A DNA stretch of 64,000 bases, taken from assembly GCA_018857735.1 (NCBI GenBank), contig JABMCL010001765.1, forward strand, positions 143,501 through 207,500, given 5' to 3'. The number at the start of each line of letters is the position of its first letter. Position 1 is the first letter of the stretch. A program made the translations under genes and the position numbers. A model generated the notes under the pieces. That model saw only the letters and a program-made list of their open reading frames with translations, was not told where the DNA came from and did not search any database. Origin of the DNA: Alviniconcha marisindica (Eukaryota > Mollusca > Gastropoda > Provannidae). This document shows positions 36,538-48,500 of the stretch, one piece after another.

Positions 36538-39500
36538 CTATGGTGGTGCACAGTGCCTCTTTCTCTGGTCCTGCTTCCACAGTCCCAGCCCATGTGTTTC
36601 TTGAACAAAACTCTTAAGGTCCTGTGCCACATGGTTCAGCACGTCCCTGCCAGTAAGGTCCACTACACAGTAGACACACATTGTCATTGACAGTTAAATA
36701 TCAACTGAAATTTATAAATGCTGTGTAGAATACTTGAAAAATTGTAATTGCTGTTAGTGTTAGTAGTGTTACCCATCCGTCCATGCACTGGACTCATAGT
36801 TCATGTATACAACACAATACACATATTACCATATATATTACAACTCCTATGTAAGCGGGCGAAGGGGATGATGCCACCCCCCAAGCATAGTGTGGTGAAT
36901 GTGTGTGGCTTCAAATTTGATACATGTATACAATCTCAGTTGACCATGTGCAACACTGGCAACATTCAACATCAGAATCAGTGTGTACATCATGTGCTCA
37001 GAGTCAGAGGTGGACTGGTGTCATACTGCCATCTTGGCACTGCAGGAGAGAATGATGCCTCATGCTATTGACTGATCCTTCTTTTACTAGTGTGACACCG
37101 ATGAGCCACCCAATTGTTGCTTCCATTTTTCTGCCACCATTTCTCCCATCTTGGACCAGAGAGCTTGTTGGCGTTATGAGGCTTGAGTCCATCTCAAGAC
37201 ACATAATAGATAAATCTCCCAAGGACGTCCCATAAATGACTAATAAGCAATTGGATTAGGGACAAGTCTGGGGATTTTGTTGGCTATACATGAAAGTCCT
37301 GATTCTGCAAAACTTTAGGTTGGAAAACACATGTGATGGACTCTTGCATTGTCATCTTGAAAGATGAATGCATTCCCATGTGGACAGGCATAGGGCACAG
37401 TAAGCTCAATGGCACTGGTTCTGACTGTGGTCGAGTACAGTGACAGTTCATGCCCCTGGCAGATGTGGATGACTTTTTCTATCCTCCCAGTACTGGTGAT
37501 CCCCCACCCCCTCCACACACACACACCAAGACACCTCCACCTCTGTGGGGGTCATGTGTGATCATGACTGTGTAGTGGGTATACATACAATAAAAAAATT
37601 GTGAATTTTGTGAGCTGACCTGTGACCATTTCGTGCTGAAGCTGAGGTCACTGAACACCGTTTGGGATTAATAGATCTGTTGTTTGGCTCTGACTCTGAC
37701 TCGTCTGAGTGTCAATAATTAATAATAATATAAAACTTAACAAACAGAAATCATGAATTTCTTTCAACACATACAGGTGTTATGTCTTTCAGTTTTAGAA
37801 TTGCTGTATAAATTTAATTTAAAAATAAATAAATATTATATCCCCTATTTTTTTCCTCTTAAGTTTTATTACAAAACATAAAATGTGTTAAGACAAAACT
37901 CAGACCTGCCTGAGCATTGCAATGAACAAAGAGAGCTGGGAAGTTAGCTTGGGACTTGGACCATGGTCCTCCAAAATCAAACTCAAGGCAAGTCCTCCAT
38001 TGAAGTTTAACTCTACCTGTGGCTTTGCACACTTAAATTATACCCTGAAATTTCTCAACCAAGTTTTTGATACTGTATCAAAAATACATTGTATTTGCTG
38101 TAAGTAACATGTAGTTTGCAATAAGTTTACAGATCTATATTGTATTTATAAGACAAGTACTATCCATGAGAACATCCATGAAACACTAAATTACACAGTG
38201 AGACAGAAGAAAATAACATAGAATATATAATATATTAATTTTTTTTTTTTTTTTTAAATGAAATCTCTTGAAACCAAGTTTTGGAATTTGATCACATTTG
38301 TTCACATAAGCAGGTCTGCCTCATGTACTCTATAATCTCTTTGTGATATATTTGAGAACAGTCAGTGACTAACTGTTCTCATTTTCTATGTCATAAAATA
38401 TGACTTTACGAGTCTCATCAGCTGACTTGCACACTAGTTATGCAAGCTAAAATTAGTGCATGCATAGTGAACTTCAACACAGTTGATGAGTTGCCAGCAT
38501 TGTACTTTGTAAGACAACTGCTCAAGGGATGGTGGCTGGCTACATCAAAGATGACCCCACCTGCCCCTAAATCTGAATGCCATAAAAGGAAATATGTACG
38601 AGAGTAGGTACACCACTAAGCACCAACAATGACAATGTGCACTGAAGCCAAGGCAAGGTCACTACTTTACAGTTACACAGTTATTGAATTACACTACATT
38701 CCAAACTCAGTCTTACACAAACTCTTATGCTGATTGCTGTCTGAGCGCAAGAACAGTTTCATCCATAGCAAATCACATGAATGATGAGATTGAGAAGTAG
38801 AAAGTTCACACAAGTGAAAGTATACAAACCTTCTAACTGATGTGATGTGGGTCGTCAAACTGAAGTTTGCAATGTCAACGACACTGGCTGTTAAAGTGAT
38901 GATGGATCATCTGTGCTGTATCCCAGTGAATGAACATGGTTGTGTCAGCACACTACTGAACAGTTGCATAACACTCTTTTGCTATAATGTTCACATATAA
39001 AACACTGTGTCAGCAGGCACCACTGTTGAGTGTATCCTCACAGAACTGGTGACACGCGGGCACGTCTGCTGGCTGATGTTCATCATAATGTACACTCAGC
39101 CCATCCCACCTCACTCTCCCAGATTCGGAACGTGGTCACGGCAAATAAGTGTGTTGTGAATGTTCATGTGTGTGCTTGTTTCCCTTTTGTGTTCCGTTGG
39201 GCAAGAATTTAGCACCAACCAAGTAAATCAAAATAAATGTACGACGAGTGTACGGAACAGACGACTGAACAACTCTGGATCAATACCAGCCATGCTCGAC
39301 ATTCCGTCAGACCAAAAGTTGTCGATTCCACCCAATTTACGGCGATCAAATATATGGCACTTCGGTCTTAAATGCCATGAACACGGCGCCTCATGCCCTC
39401 GAATAAACAAAAGTGATTCACCCGCGAAAAAAGAACGCTTCCTACTGGCCCCGTCTTATCAACAAAAACATTTTGTCGTTGCCGAAAGTGAATTTCAAAC

Positions 39501-39696
39501 CAACCAGTTGCAGACGAGAATCCGTTGGTAGAACACTGTTCTAAAATCGTCACTGGAAGTGCTAGAAATCCACCCAGCGTCTTCAGATTTGGGCTACATA
39601 TCTGTCTTCATTCGCAGTACTGACAAAAGACGCAGATCAGTTACTCACACAAGTTGTTCATCAAGCTCACTTGGCGACCTTACCTACTGCCGCCAT
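36538..39696 (-). CDS. Candidate two-exon gene for a 45-residue protein
   Basis: Exon 1 is 39696-39684, ATGGCGGCAGTAG with donor GTAAGG. Its start codon lies within AAGATGGCGGC, the YY1-type motif frequent at metazoan housekeeping first exons. A terminal exon at 36662-36538 (acceptor CTACTGTGTAG) joins in the correct phase (Val codon G|TG). It continues DLTGRDVLNHVAQDLKSFVQ to a TAG at 36540-36538. I do not recognise the protein. It is short and charged, with no signal peptide or membrane segment. The ~3-kb intron contains a Tc1 fossil. The pairing of the two exons is inference from phase; each could belong to something else, and the stop might reflect a missed donor. It lies 2.3 kb downstream of the LAS1L stop on the same strand. 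Confidence 0.35.
37070..37540 (-). pseudogene. Decayed Tc1/mariner-like transposase fragment
   Basis: The minus-strand frames give VWRGWGITSTGR, then FQDDNARVH. After frameshifts come SPDLS, HLWDVLGR, PRWEKWWQK and HRCHTSKRR. The order and motifs match the C-terminal half of Tc1-like DDE transposases, including the second catalytic Asp region (QDDNAR). Stops and frameshifts make it inactive. No terminal inverted repeats were identified. Confidence 0.7.
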
Positions 39697-39699
39697 CTT
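39689..39699 (-). promoter_or_regulatory. YY1-like AAGATGGCGGC over a start codon
   Basis: The minus strand reads CTAAGATGGCGGCAG, with ATG at 39696 and a splice donor 13 nt later. In known genes this arrangement is typical of TATA-less housekeeping promoters. Confidence 0.5.
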
Positions 39700-40319
39700 A
39701 GATTACCTCATACTTTTTTCCGCCGTCATGCAGCAAGCTGCCACAAGTTGTTTCCCCTGATTTTTGTTTTCAAATCTAATTTGTTTATAGCGGTTGCTTG
39801 TGTTTGTGTGTGTGCGCGCGTTTCGGTCAGACACATATATGTGTTCATAAGCTAGGCATGCAAGTAAACATTCAGAGATGAAACGCTACGAATCTTGAAA
39901 GCGCAGCTTTCTTGTTTGTTTTGTTTTAAAATAATGGGCACTAGCTACAAGAAGTACATAGTCTATGACAGTGTATAACCAGCTCATTGTGTTGCTTTTA
40001 TTCCTTCTTTTTTTTCCTTAAAATTTTGAAGAGCAAACGGATTTCCCCCCCTTTTCCTGTTCTGCTGTTAATCTCTCCCCCATCCCCACAGTCAGTACAT
40101 GTGATATGTAATACCATAATTCTTCATTCAAGAGAAACAATGCCTGATTCACCTCCCACCCCACAGCACCCCTTCCCCCACCAAGAGAAATTAGTTACTG
40201 TTGCTGTAACAGTGTGAGTGTGTCAAACTTGGTAGAGGAAATCATAAAGCACTGTAAGATGTGAGTGGCACCCCTGAAAACGTCAATATCCAGGGTTTTG
40301 TCAAGGCAAGAAAGACATT

Positions 40320-40329
40320 ATATATATAT

Positions 40330-40402
<73 letters not shown>
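40320..40402. repeat. (TA)n(CA)n(TA)n compound microsatellite
   Basis: A CA tract bracketed by TA tracts, able to form a hairpin. Confidence 0.95.
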
Positions 40403-40406
<4 letters not shown>

Positions 40407-41887
40407 GTCTCCCCTAAGACATGTTTAGGCTACCAAAGGCGTACATTTTCATCCACATATATTCTAACAACTAATCAGTTTCTAAGTCAGCTGGTCAAAA
40501 TCCTTTCACAAAAAAAGTTTTCCGTTTTAGCCTTCCCATTTTTTAAATAATTTTTTTGGTTACATCTGAATTTGATCAAGGTCACTGAAATTTATGTAAA
40601 AGTGTAAAAACTATCAACAGAGGTTATCATCGTGCAAATTTAAAGGAACCAGTGTGTTTAAAACATGAATGATCCAAATACAAACTTCAAATCAGGGATT
40701 TTGTTCTGAAATGCCCAGCTGATTTTATTTTGAATTTAGAAACTGAGTTTCATACCTGATGATCAGCAGGACTGGATGTACAAAACACAATCAGGTGGGG
40801 ATATGGGGGTGGGCGGGGGGGTCGGTAAGGGGCTGTATGGATGTGTGCACGTGTTGGTGGGGGTGAGAAGGATCATGAATGTAAATGTGAAGGGTTAGGA
40901 TGAGAATAGGGACAATCATACTTGTGCCTATATTAATCAAGTTAACATAATTATGTGATATGGTTTATTTTACAGCTCACTTCTATATAATACATATTCT
41001 ATTTAATAATGTGGCTGGTATCAATCTTGTTGTTGCACACTCTGATGCTGTGAATCTTTCATACATGTGCATTTTTGTTTGTTATCCAAGAGTGGCACCC
41101 AAGTTTTCCTTTAAATGGAATGAAGAAGTACTTGACTGCATCAACGCAAGTAAGCACCACACACAGGATGCAACAAGTGACAGATGAGCCATGACACTTG
41201 AACTGTTTCCAAGTTAAAACACTCTGATTATCACAGGGCAATTCAACTAACTACTTGTGCATCCAGTCCTGCTACTAACTACCACTACCAAAACCCAGTT
41301 TAAAATTTATATATATACAAAATCAACAGGCCACTTTGCAACAAAAGCCTTGATTTTGGTGGCGTGTATGTACCATGCAGTATTTGATTTGCATGCCAGG
41401 TGAGAGTTTCCGTAGACAAGTCAGGTCTTTGTTGTTGTGTTTGTGTGATGTGCCTTGAGCACTAATTAACTCCCTTTGTTGTTTTTAGATTTTAAAGTTT
41501 TTGTTTTTGTTGTTGATTGAGTCTTGGTTTTAAAGGGTCTTTTGTTGTTGTTTTCTGGTTTATTTTTTTAAAAATCTCTGCTACCTGTTGAACAAAATAT
41601 GTTTTGACAAAGCTAGTTACAGGTGATGCTGAACTGCATGGTGCCCAAAATTCTAGTAGGCATGTGCATCACAAGACCCCTTATTACCAGTATGATATCA
41701 TTTAATGCCCCAGAGGCACGTATAAGTAGTGCAATGATTGATCAGCAAGGTGATTCATCATGGACTAAGTTCAATTCTGGCTCAAGCTGCTCAACATAGG
41801 CACTCACCAGGATCTCTTTTCGCAAAAAGTTGGTCCCCTCCTGCAAATAGTTGGGGCAACTCAAGGGAAGTAATCATACACATTTTG

Positions 41888-41925
<38 letters not shown>

Positions 41926-42043
41926 CATGCTCACACACACGAACACAGGCATGAGAAATAACTTTGGTTTCATTTATACAGTGAGAGAATATAATTACAT
42001 GCACATTATGTCATTTACTGACTTAGACAGTCTCTTGCTGATG

Positions 42044-42107
42044 CTAATGCACGTCAACATCCTCTCTGGGTAAGTCTTCCTTTGACCCCTTCACGGAGCT
42101 CTCCTCT
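42044..42107 (-). CDS. LAS1L: LAS1L terminal exon 14
   Basis: 64 nt, acceptor TTGCAG, encoding [20 protein letters not shown] then His and TAG. No longer frame exists in the correct phase. Confidence 0.85.
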
Positions 42108-42492
42108 CTGCAATGTAAGAAAGCATTGTTAACATGTGCATCAAGTGCGATGTGTGGTCTTAACATTACTTCAGAGTCTTGCACATTCCAGATCACTGAG
42201 ATCACAAGAAGTGGGGTGGAGGTAGGGTGGTCTTTTTTGGGGGGGTGGGTGGGGGGGGGGGGGATTTGGCATGCAAAAGGTTTGCAGTCACTACCAAGTG
42301 AACTAAACCTGTAGAGGAGGAGCAACCCATGTTAAGTGTGAAACTTGCCATGCAGTCATTAACAAACAGCAGCACAGGGACATACACATTCTCTCTCACT
42401 CTCTCTCTCTCTCAGACACACACACCACACATACACACACTGTCCTGAGTTGACCCCATGTATAGCTGACAGGACATTAACATTCAAGAACA

Positions 42493-42576
<84 letters not shown>

Positions 42577-45500
42577 AACATACATACTGTACTAACCAAA
42601 CCAGAAACAAACGCAAATACAAACAAAATTACATATCATTCTGCAGAGGCATCAGAGGAACACATACATACATGACATGTACTAGCACTGTTAAAAACTA
42701 CCTCACACAGATACACTCACACATGCCACTGTGGGACACAACACAACACACACAAAACAGGAAGACAAATCACACACATTGATTACATTCACCCAGCATT
42801 CAGTCAGCACCCACTCTTAAAAACCACCTCACACAGACATACACACACATGCCACTGTGGGACACAACACAACACACACAAAACAGTAAGACAAATCAAA
42901 CACATCAATCGCATTCACCCAGCAGTCAATCAACAACCCCTGTTAAAAAGCAACCTCACACAGATACACACACACACATGCCACTGTGGGACACAACACA
43001 ACACACACAAAACAGGAAGACAAATCAAACACATCGATCACATTCACCCAGCAGTCAGTCAGCACCCCCTGTTAAAAACCACCTCACACAGATACACACA
43101 CACATGCCACTGTGGGACACAACACAACACACACAAAACAGGAAGGCAAATCACACACATCGATTACATTCAGCCAGCAGTCAATCAGCACCCCCTGTTA
43201 AAAACACCTCACACAGACATACACACATATGCCACTGTGGGACACAACACAACACACAACAGGAAGACAAATCACACGCATTGGTTACATTCACCCAGCA
43301 TTCAATCCACACGCACACTTGCATGCACACTCACACAGGCATGCATACATGCACGCACATACACACACACACACACACGCACACACACCTGGTTTCCTCT
43401 GTCTGAACATTGACTGTGGTGTCCACATCCTCCTCCGACGACCTCCCTTCATCATCTGAGGAAGAGTAGTAGCCGTGGGCTCTGTGCTCGCTGCCGGTGT
43501 TGGTCCCTGCCAGGCTGGCCTGACTGGGAAGCAAGCCCAAGGCCACTCGGTCCCAGTCCACTGGTTCTGGTTGGCACAACGCGGAAAGGACATGACAACA
43601 ATAGAGTAAGTGTATCATGCAGGTACGTTGTGGTTGGTAGGGATGTGGGTGAGAGGATATTTACACAAACATATGAAGAATGGGTTTTCACAGATGGTTT
43701 AACAAGAGGGGTCAAATTTTACTTATATACATTAACATACGAAGTGTGGGATTTTAGAGAAGACAGTTTAAAAAGTGAGGTGATATTCTTGTGGTTCATT
43801 CACATATAAACAAGTGGGTTGTTGGTATTTTTAACACTACAGAAGATGGTTTCAAAAGGGTGGCCTTTGGCTCACTTACATGAACATAATTGTGAAGAGT
43901 GGGTTCTTAGAAATGATGGTTTAAAAAAGGGGGGGGTGGGAGAGGGGGTGCTATTCTTTCATTCATATACATTAATATAAGAAGACAGATTTTTATTTTA
44001 TTTTTTATTTTTTAGAAATGATGGTTTAAAAAGGGGGATGATCTTATCATATATGAGGAGTGTGTTTTGTTGTTGTTGTTTCTAGTGAAAATGGTCTCAA
44101 AAGAAGGTGTGGCTGACTATACTGTGTTCAGTTACACAGATATTCGAAAAATGTGGCGTTAGTTAAGATAGTCCTTAATGAAAAGAGGTTTCTTAAATGG
44201 GTGGTCTTAATGCGGGAACTCCCCTGTTGCTTTTATGGTCATGACAAATCAATCTTGCGTTTAAAAAAAATACACACCTGTACACAGATTCCAACAACTC
44301 TCTTCCTCATCAGCTGTTTGCAGATTTGGTGACTTGTCTTTTACATCTGCACAAATATTCAACAAAACAAAATTTGATGAAATAAGAAGAAATCATGTAC
44401 TGATTTGTACATTATCCATCCTTTCAACATTGTTACGTGCATCAGTATAAAGATTAGTTTACTGGCGAAAGATTCCATTATCTTAAAAAGAACAGAAAAG
44501 ATCAAAAGGAAAGACAGAAATGAACACTGACCATGGTTCAAAAGCAGCTTGGATCTTTATGGGATTTATAGTGCAATGCTGCCAAGGAACCACCAAGACA
44601 AAACAAACACACAGAAAAGACCCCCAAAAGACAAAAATACAGCATGTACAACATTAAAATGGCTTCACGTTGTATGTTCACAAAACACAGTGCATTTAAT
44701 GAAATTCTTCCTATCTGCAAGAGTAGACACAACTCACTGGTCATGTAGGCAGTTTCAGCTTTCAAAAATTTGTAGTCTTAAAAATGTGCAAAACAGTGGA
44801 TTACAGTACGATCTGCTGCACAAGCAAAATCCCGTCTGGCTCTGGGTGAACCAGTGAGGAACAAAACCAACAGCATACACGAGACGTCAAACTGTTCTTA
44901 TTCACACAGTCCACCTGCCTGGTCTGCACTGTTGCCGTTGGTGATGCTGTAAACTTACCTCAGATGTGGGAGAAAATGCTATCAAACTCCAGTCTCCCCC
45001 TTTCACTGTCTCCCTCCCCCCTCTCTCTATACGCCCCTTTCTTCTCTCTCTCTGAGCCTTGCCTCCCCAACCCCACCCCACAGCTGATTCTCTCCTTTTC
45101 TCTCTCCCTTTCCCTGTCCTGATTCCTGAGCTGGTGCTGTGCAGCTGACAAAACTTGAAAATACAATTATTAATAACTCTCTCCCTCCCTCCCTTTCTCC
45201 ATCCACAGATGACACTGTGCAGATGACAACAGGTTAAATCCACCCCCCTCCACCCCTTTCTGTCCATATATCCCCCCCCCCCACCTTCCCCCAACCTGAC
45301 TCTTACCAGTAAGAGAGAAAACGTTTCCAGCAGCTGATGGAGTCCCCTTTCTTTTCGCCGTCTCCTCCACCTCTTCCCCTCCTCCTGTTTCCTCGTCACT
45401 GTGATCTCTGTCAGCAGCAGTGCTGGCACTACCTCTGTAGATTTTTTCTAGTTCATCCAGTTTGCCGCATGTGTCCACCGACACACTCTCTGCATCTCCC

Positions 45501-48500
45501 ACACTGAAAGTTTTACACAAGAGGTTTAATATCATGATCATTTGCATTTTATTTCATGTTGCTACTTTGAACCTTGAGTGAAATAAGAGGGAAAATGTGT
45601 CATGGGCTAAAAGAAAAAAGAAAGAGACTGGTGGAAAAACTAATGGAGGAAGGAGTAACTGATCAAATAAGCAAACACACATACACACACACAAGTTTGG
45701 GTGGGGGGGGGGGGGGATTCTTCAGGAAAGCCTATGCTCAATATCAAACCCAACTTCAAGGGCTAATGCTTGAGTACAGCACATCAATATAATAATAATA
45801 AAAGCATTCATATCAGCACAAAATCTTGTTTGGAGAGACTGTTCTAAGTGCACACACACATACGCATACACAGCAGGCAGCAAATGACATGTCCACAAAG
45901 AACACACACCTGTCACTGAAATGAACGCCCATCTCCAGAGTACCAATCAAAATCAAACAGCACTCACAAAGGCAGCAGACTACAGGTCCAGATGTTGGGA
46001 GTCTGCAGGCAGGTGGACAGCAGCAGGTCTTTGCTGAACTCCACCGCTGAGGGAAAAAGGGCCGGCTGGGATGCTCGCTCATCTGCGCTCTTTGCAACTG
46101 CAGGGAAATAAATGATGAGTAAGCGTCTTCCGAAACTGGTCATGCTAAGCCTGTGTCGGTCAGAGTTTACAACCCTTCAGAACAACAACACGAGCAAATG
46201 CTCAAGCGACTTACATTCATTGATTTAATGGACACACAAAAATCAACAACCCCAAAACATGAAAAAACAATGACGAGAACAAAACTTTTGTAGGAGTGAA
46301 GACGGTTTCAAGCACTGACCTTCAAAAACACCTAAGTGAATGAACTATTTTACCGAGTTCCTCTCCCTTGAATAACTCTCAACTCCCTGGCCTTCATTTC
46401 AACTGCTCAATAGTTTTGAATTCTCTGTGTGAATATGTGACCCATTCTCACCAACTGAGTCTTAACTCGGAGCCAGCTTACTGTGCTCCAGGCAAAAACA
46501 GCCCAGTGGAGGTTCAGATTTTTGCGAAATTAAAGTCTATAAGCATTAAACTTTGGTGTGTTTGCACTGATATGCTCTTAAAAGTTGAATAAATATGTTT
46601 AAAACGCATTTTATTCACCCTACCCGGCATCAGTTTTGCTCATTTTAAACCAAGAGCATGGGATTAAAAACATTAATAAAATAAAAGTTAACTAATGTTA
46701 AAATTTCAAGTCTCTTCAGGTGCTCCAATGTTTGATATGTTCCTATGCCAAAATTGGTACATTTAAACCTCCCGTTGCTCAGGATTAAAGGAAAAAACTA
46801 CTCAATACTACTCAATGCACAGTGAAAACTTCAAAGCTGATTTTCTCACGTTGGCCTCCCCCCACACATGCAGCCTTAAAAAAACATGTCACATCCACAT
46901 TTTTTAAAAGTAGCAATGTGATTTAAGTATCAAAATAATGAGCAGAACCTGCTGATTTGAGACATGCAGATATCTCAAATTGCCAAATTTTAAGTTAACT
47001 CATTTCATGAGAATGGGTCACATATGTGGAGAAAGATCAAAGACTAATACAAAAGAAGTAATCTTTTTCTTTGAATCCTGAGCTCCTCAGCCACAGACAC
47101 AGTGGTTTGCATTTTACCAAAGAAGAGCAGAGAAAGGTGTGCTCGGGACATATTTGATACTTTTGCCACACATGCTGGCCTCATTTACAACATCACAGAT
47201 GCAGACCACTGTGCACAAAATGGCAGCACTCGGGGTCTTATTTTCATCAACTTTAAAAATGTCAGTTTGTAAAAACAGGACACAAATTCAAATGAAACGC
47301 TGCTGTGTGCATGCTTTTTATTCCATTTCCATTGAAAGGGCCTTAGCCCTGATATCTGTATGCGGTTGCCTGGGCACAAAGCACCAACTAACAATTAACA
47401 GGGCCTGTGCATATGGTGCTTTTCCCATCTGATTCCCCTTTAATGTTTGACATACTACTGAAGTGCTGTCCCTGGAGGTGAAAGGGTTAACCTCCATGAG
47501 TACTACTCACAGTTGGAAGTTTCATACAGAAGAACCAGCCTGAGCCAGGCGGCCAGTGTCACACTGTGGAGTGATGATGGGTCCGTCTCTGACAGAATCG
47601 CAGTCAACATGTGCTGCAAGAGGAGACTTGTCAGCTGCTTCCCCTGCAGTAACCGTAGCAACTCCTTCCACACATTGATCAGGACGCCTGGCACCTTTGG
47701 CGGCTCGGCTCGCAAGGTTTCTGAGCAAGCAGAGACAGAGGGTTATGATCAGGTGAAGTATTTAGCGGTGGGGAAAACACACACACTAGGAATGGTTAAG
47801 ACGTTAGACTTCTTTAGCATGGAGCTGTGTCCAAGAAGGTACCAGCGGAAACCACAATCCTAAGACTCTGGGGCAGGAAAAGCCTAGGGGGTGGGGCACT
47901 GCATATATATGTATGCATCTACAGGCAGAAACACAACTGCATGCACACAATCTAACCAAGCTTTGGGTGAACCTCTGCACTTACAGAGTGAACAGCCCTA
48001 TATAATAACATACAGGACTGTGGCTCAGCTAAAAACTTCAAAGGGCAAACATTTCAGGTTACCTCTGATAAATTTCAAGAATTGTGGCAAACAATGCAAA
48101 ACAATACAATATAACTTTATTGCCAAGTGTCAATACACTGATTGCACGAGGAATGTTTTGTGGTGCCAAGTACACTCATCACACATTCACTCCAATCATA
48201 AAACATTTAATTACAACAACAGCAAATAAACATCCTGGTAAAAAGTCATTCATAGATAAAAACATGAGAAAATCCCATCGGCATCAAGCTGTGCATATCA
48301 CATAAAATAAAATTGCCACTTCCCGAGGACTCCATCTTAAAATTTACTGTCCTAATAAAAGCAATCATAAGAATTATCTGCAACAAATTAATTAATTAAC
48401 CCCGCCGGCTTACTCCACTGGCCACTATCACCCTGACCCATCCAAGATCCTATACACTAAAAACATCCCCACTGGACTCAAATTGACACAGGACATAAAA

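Noticed and set aside
42849..43406. 185-codon plus-strand ORF
   Set aside because: Arises from the ~126-bp tandem repeat and flanking CA tract inside a LAS1L intron.
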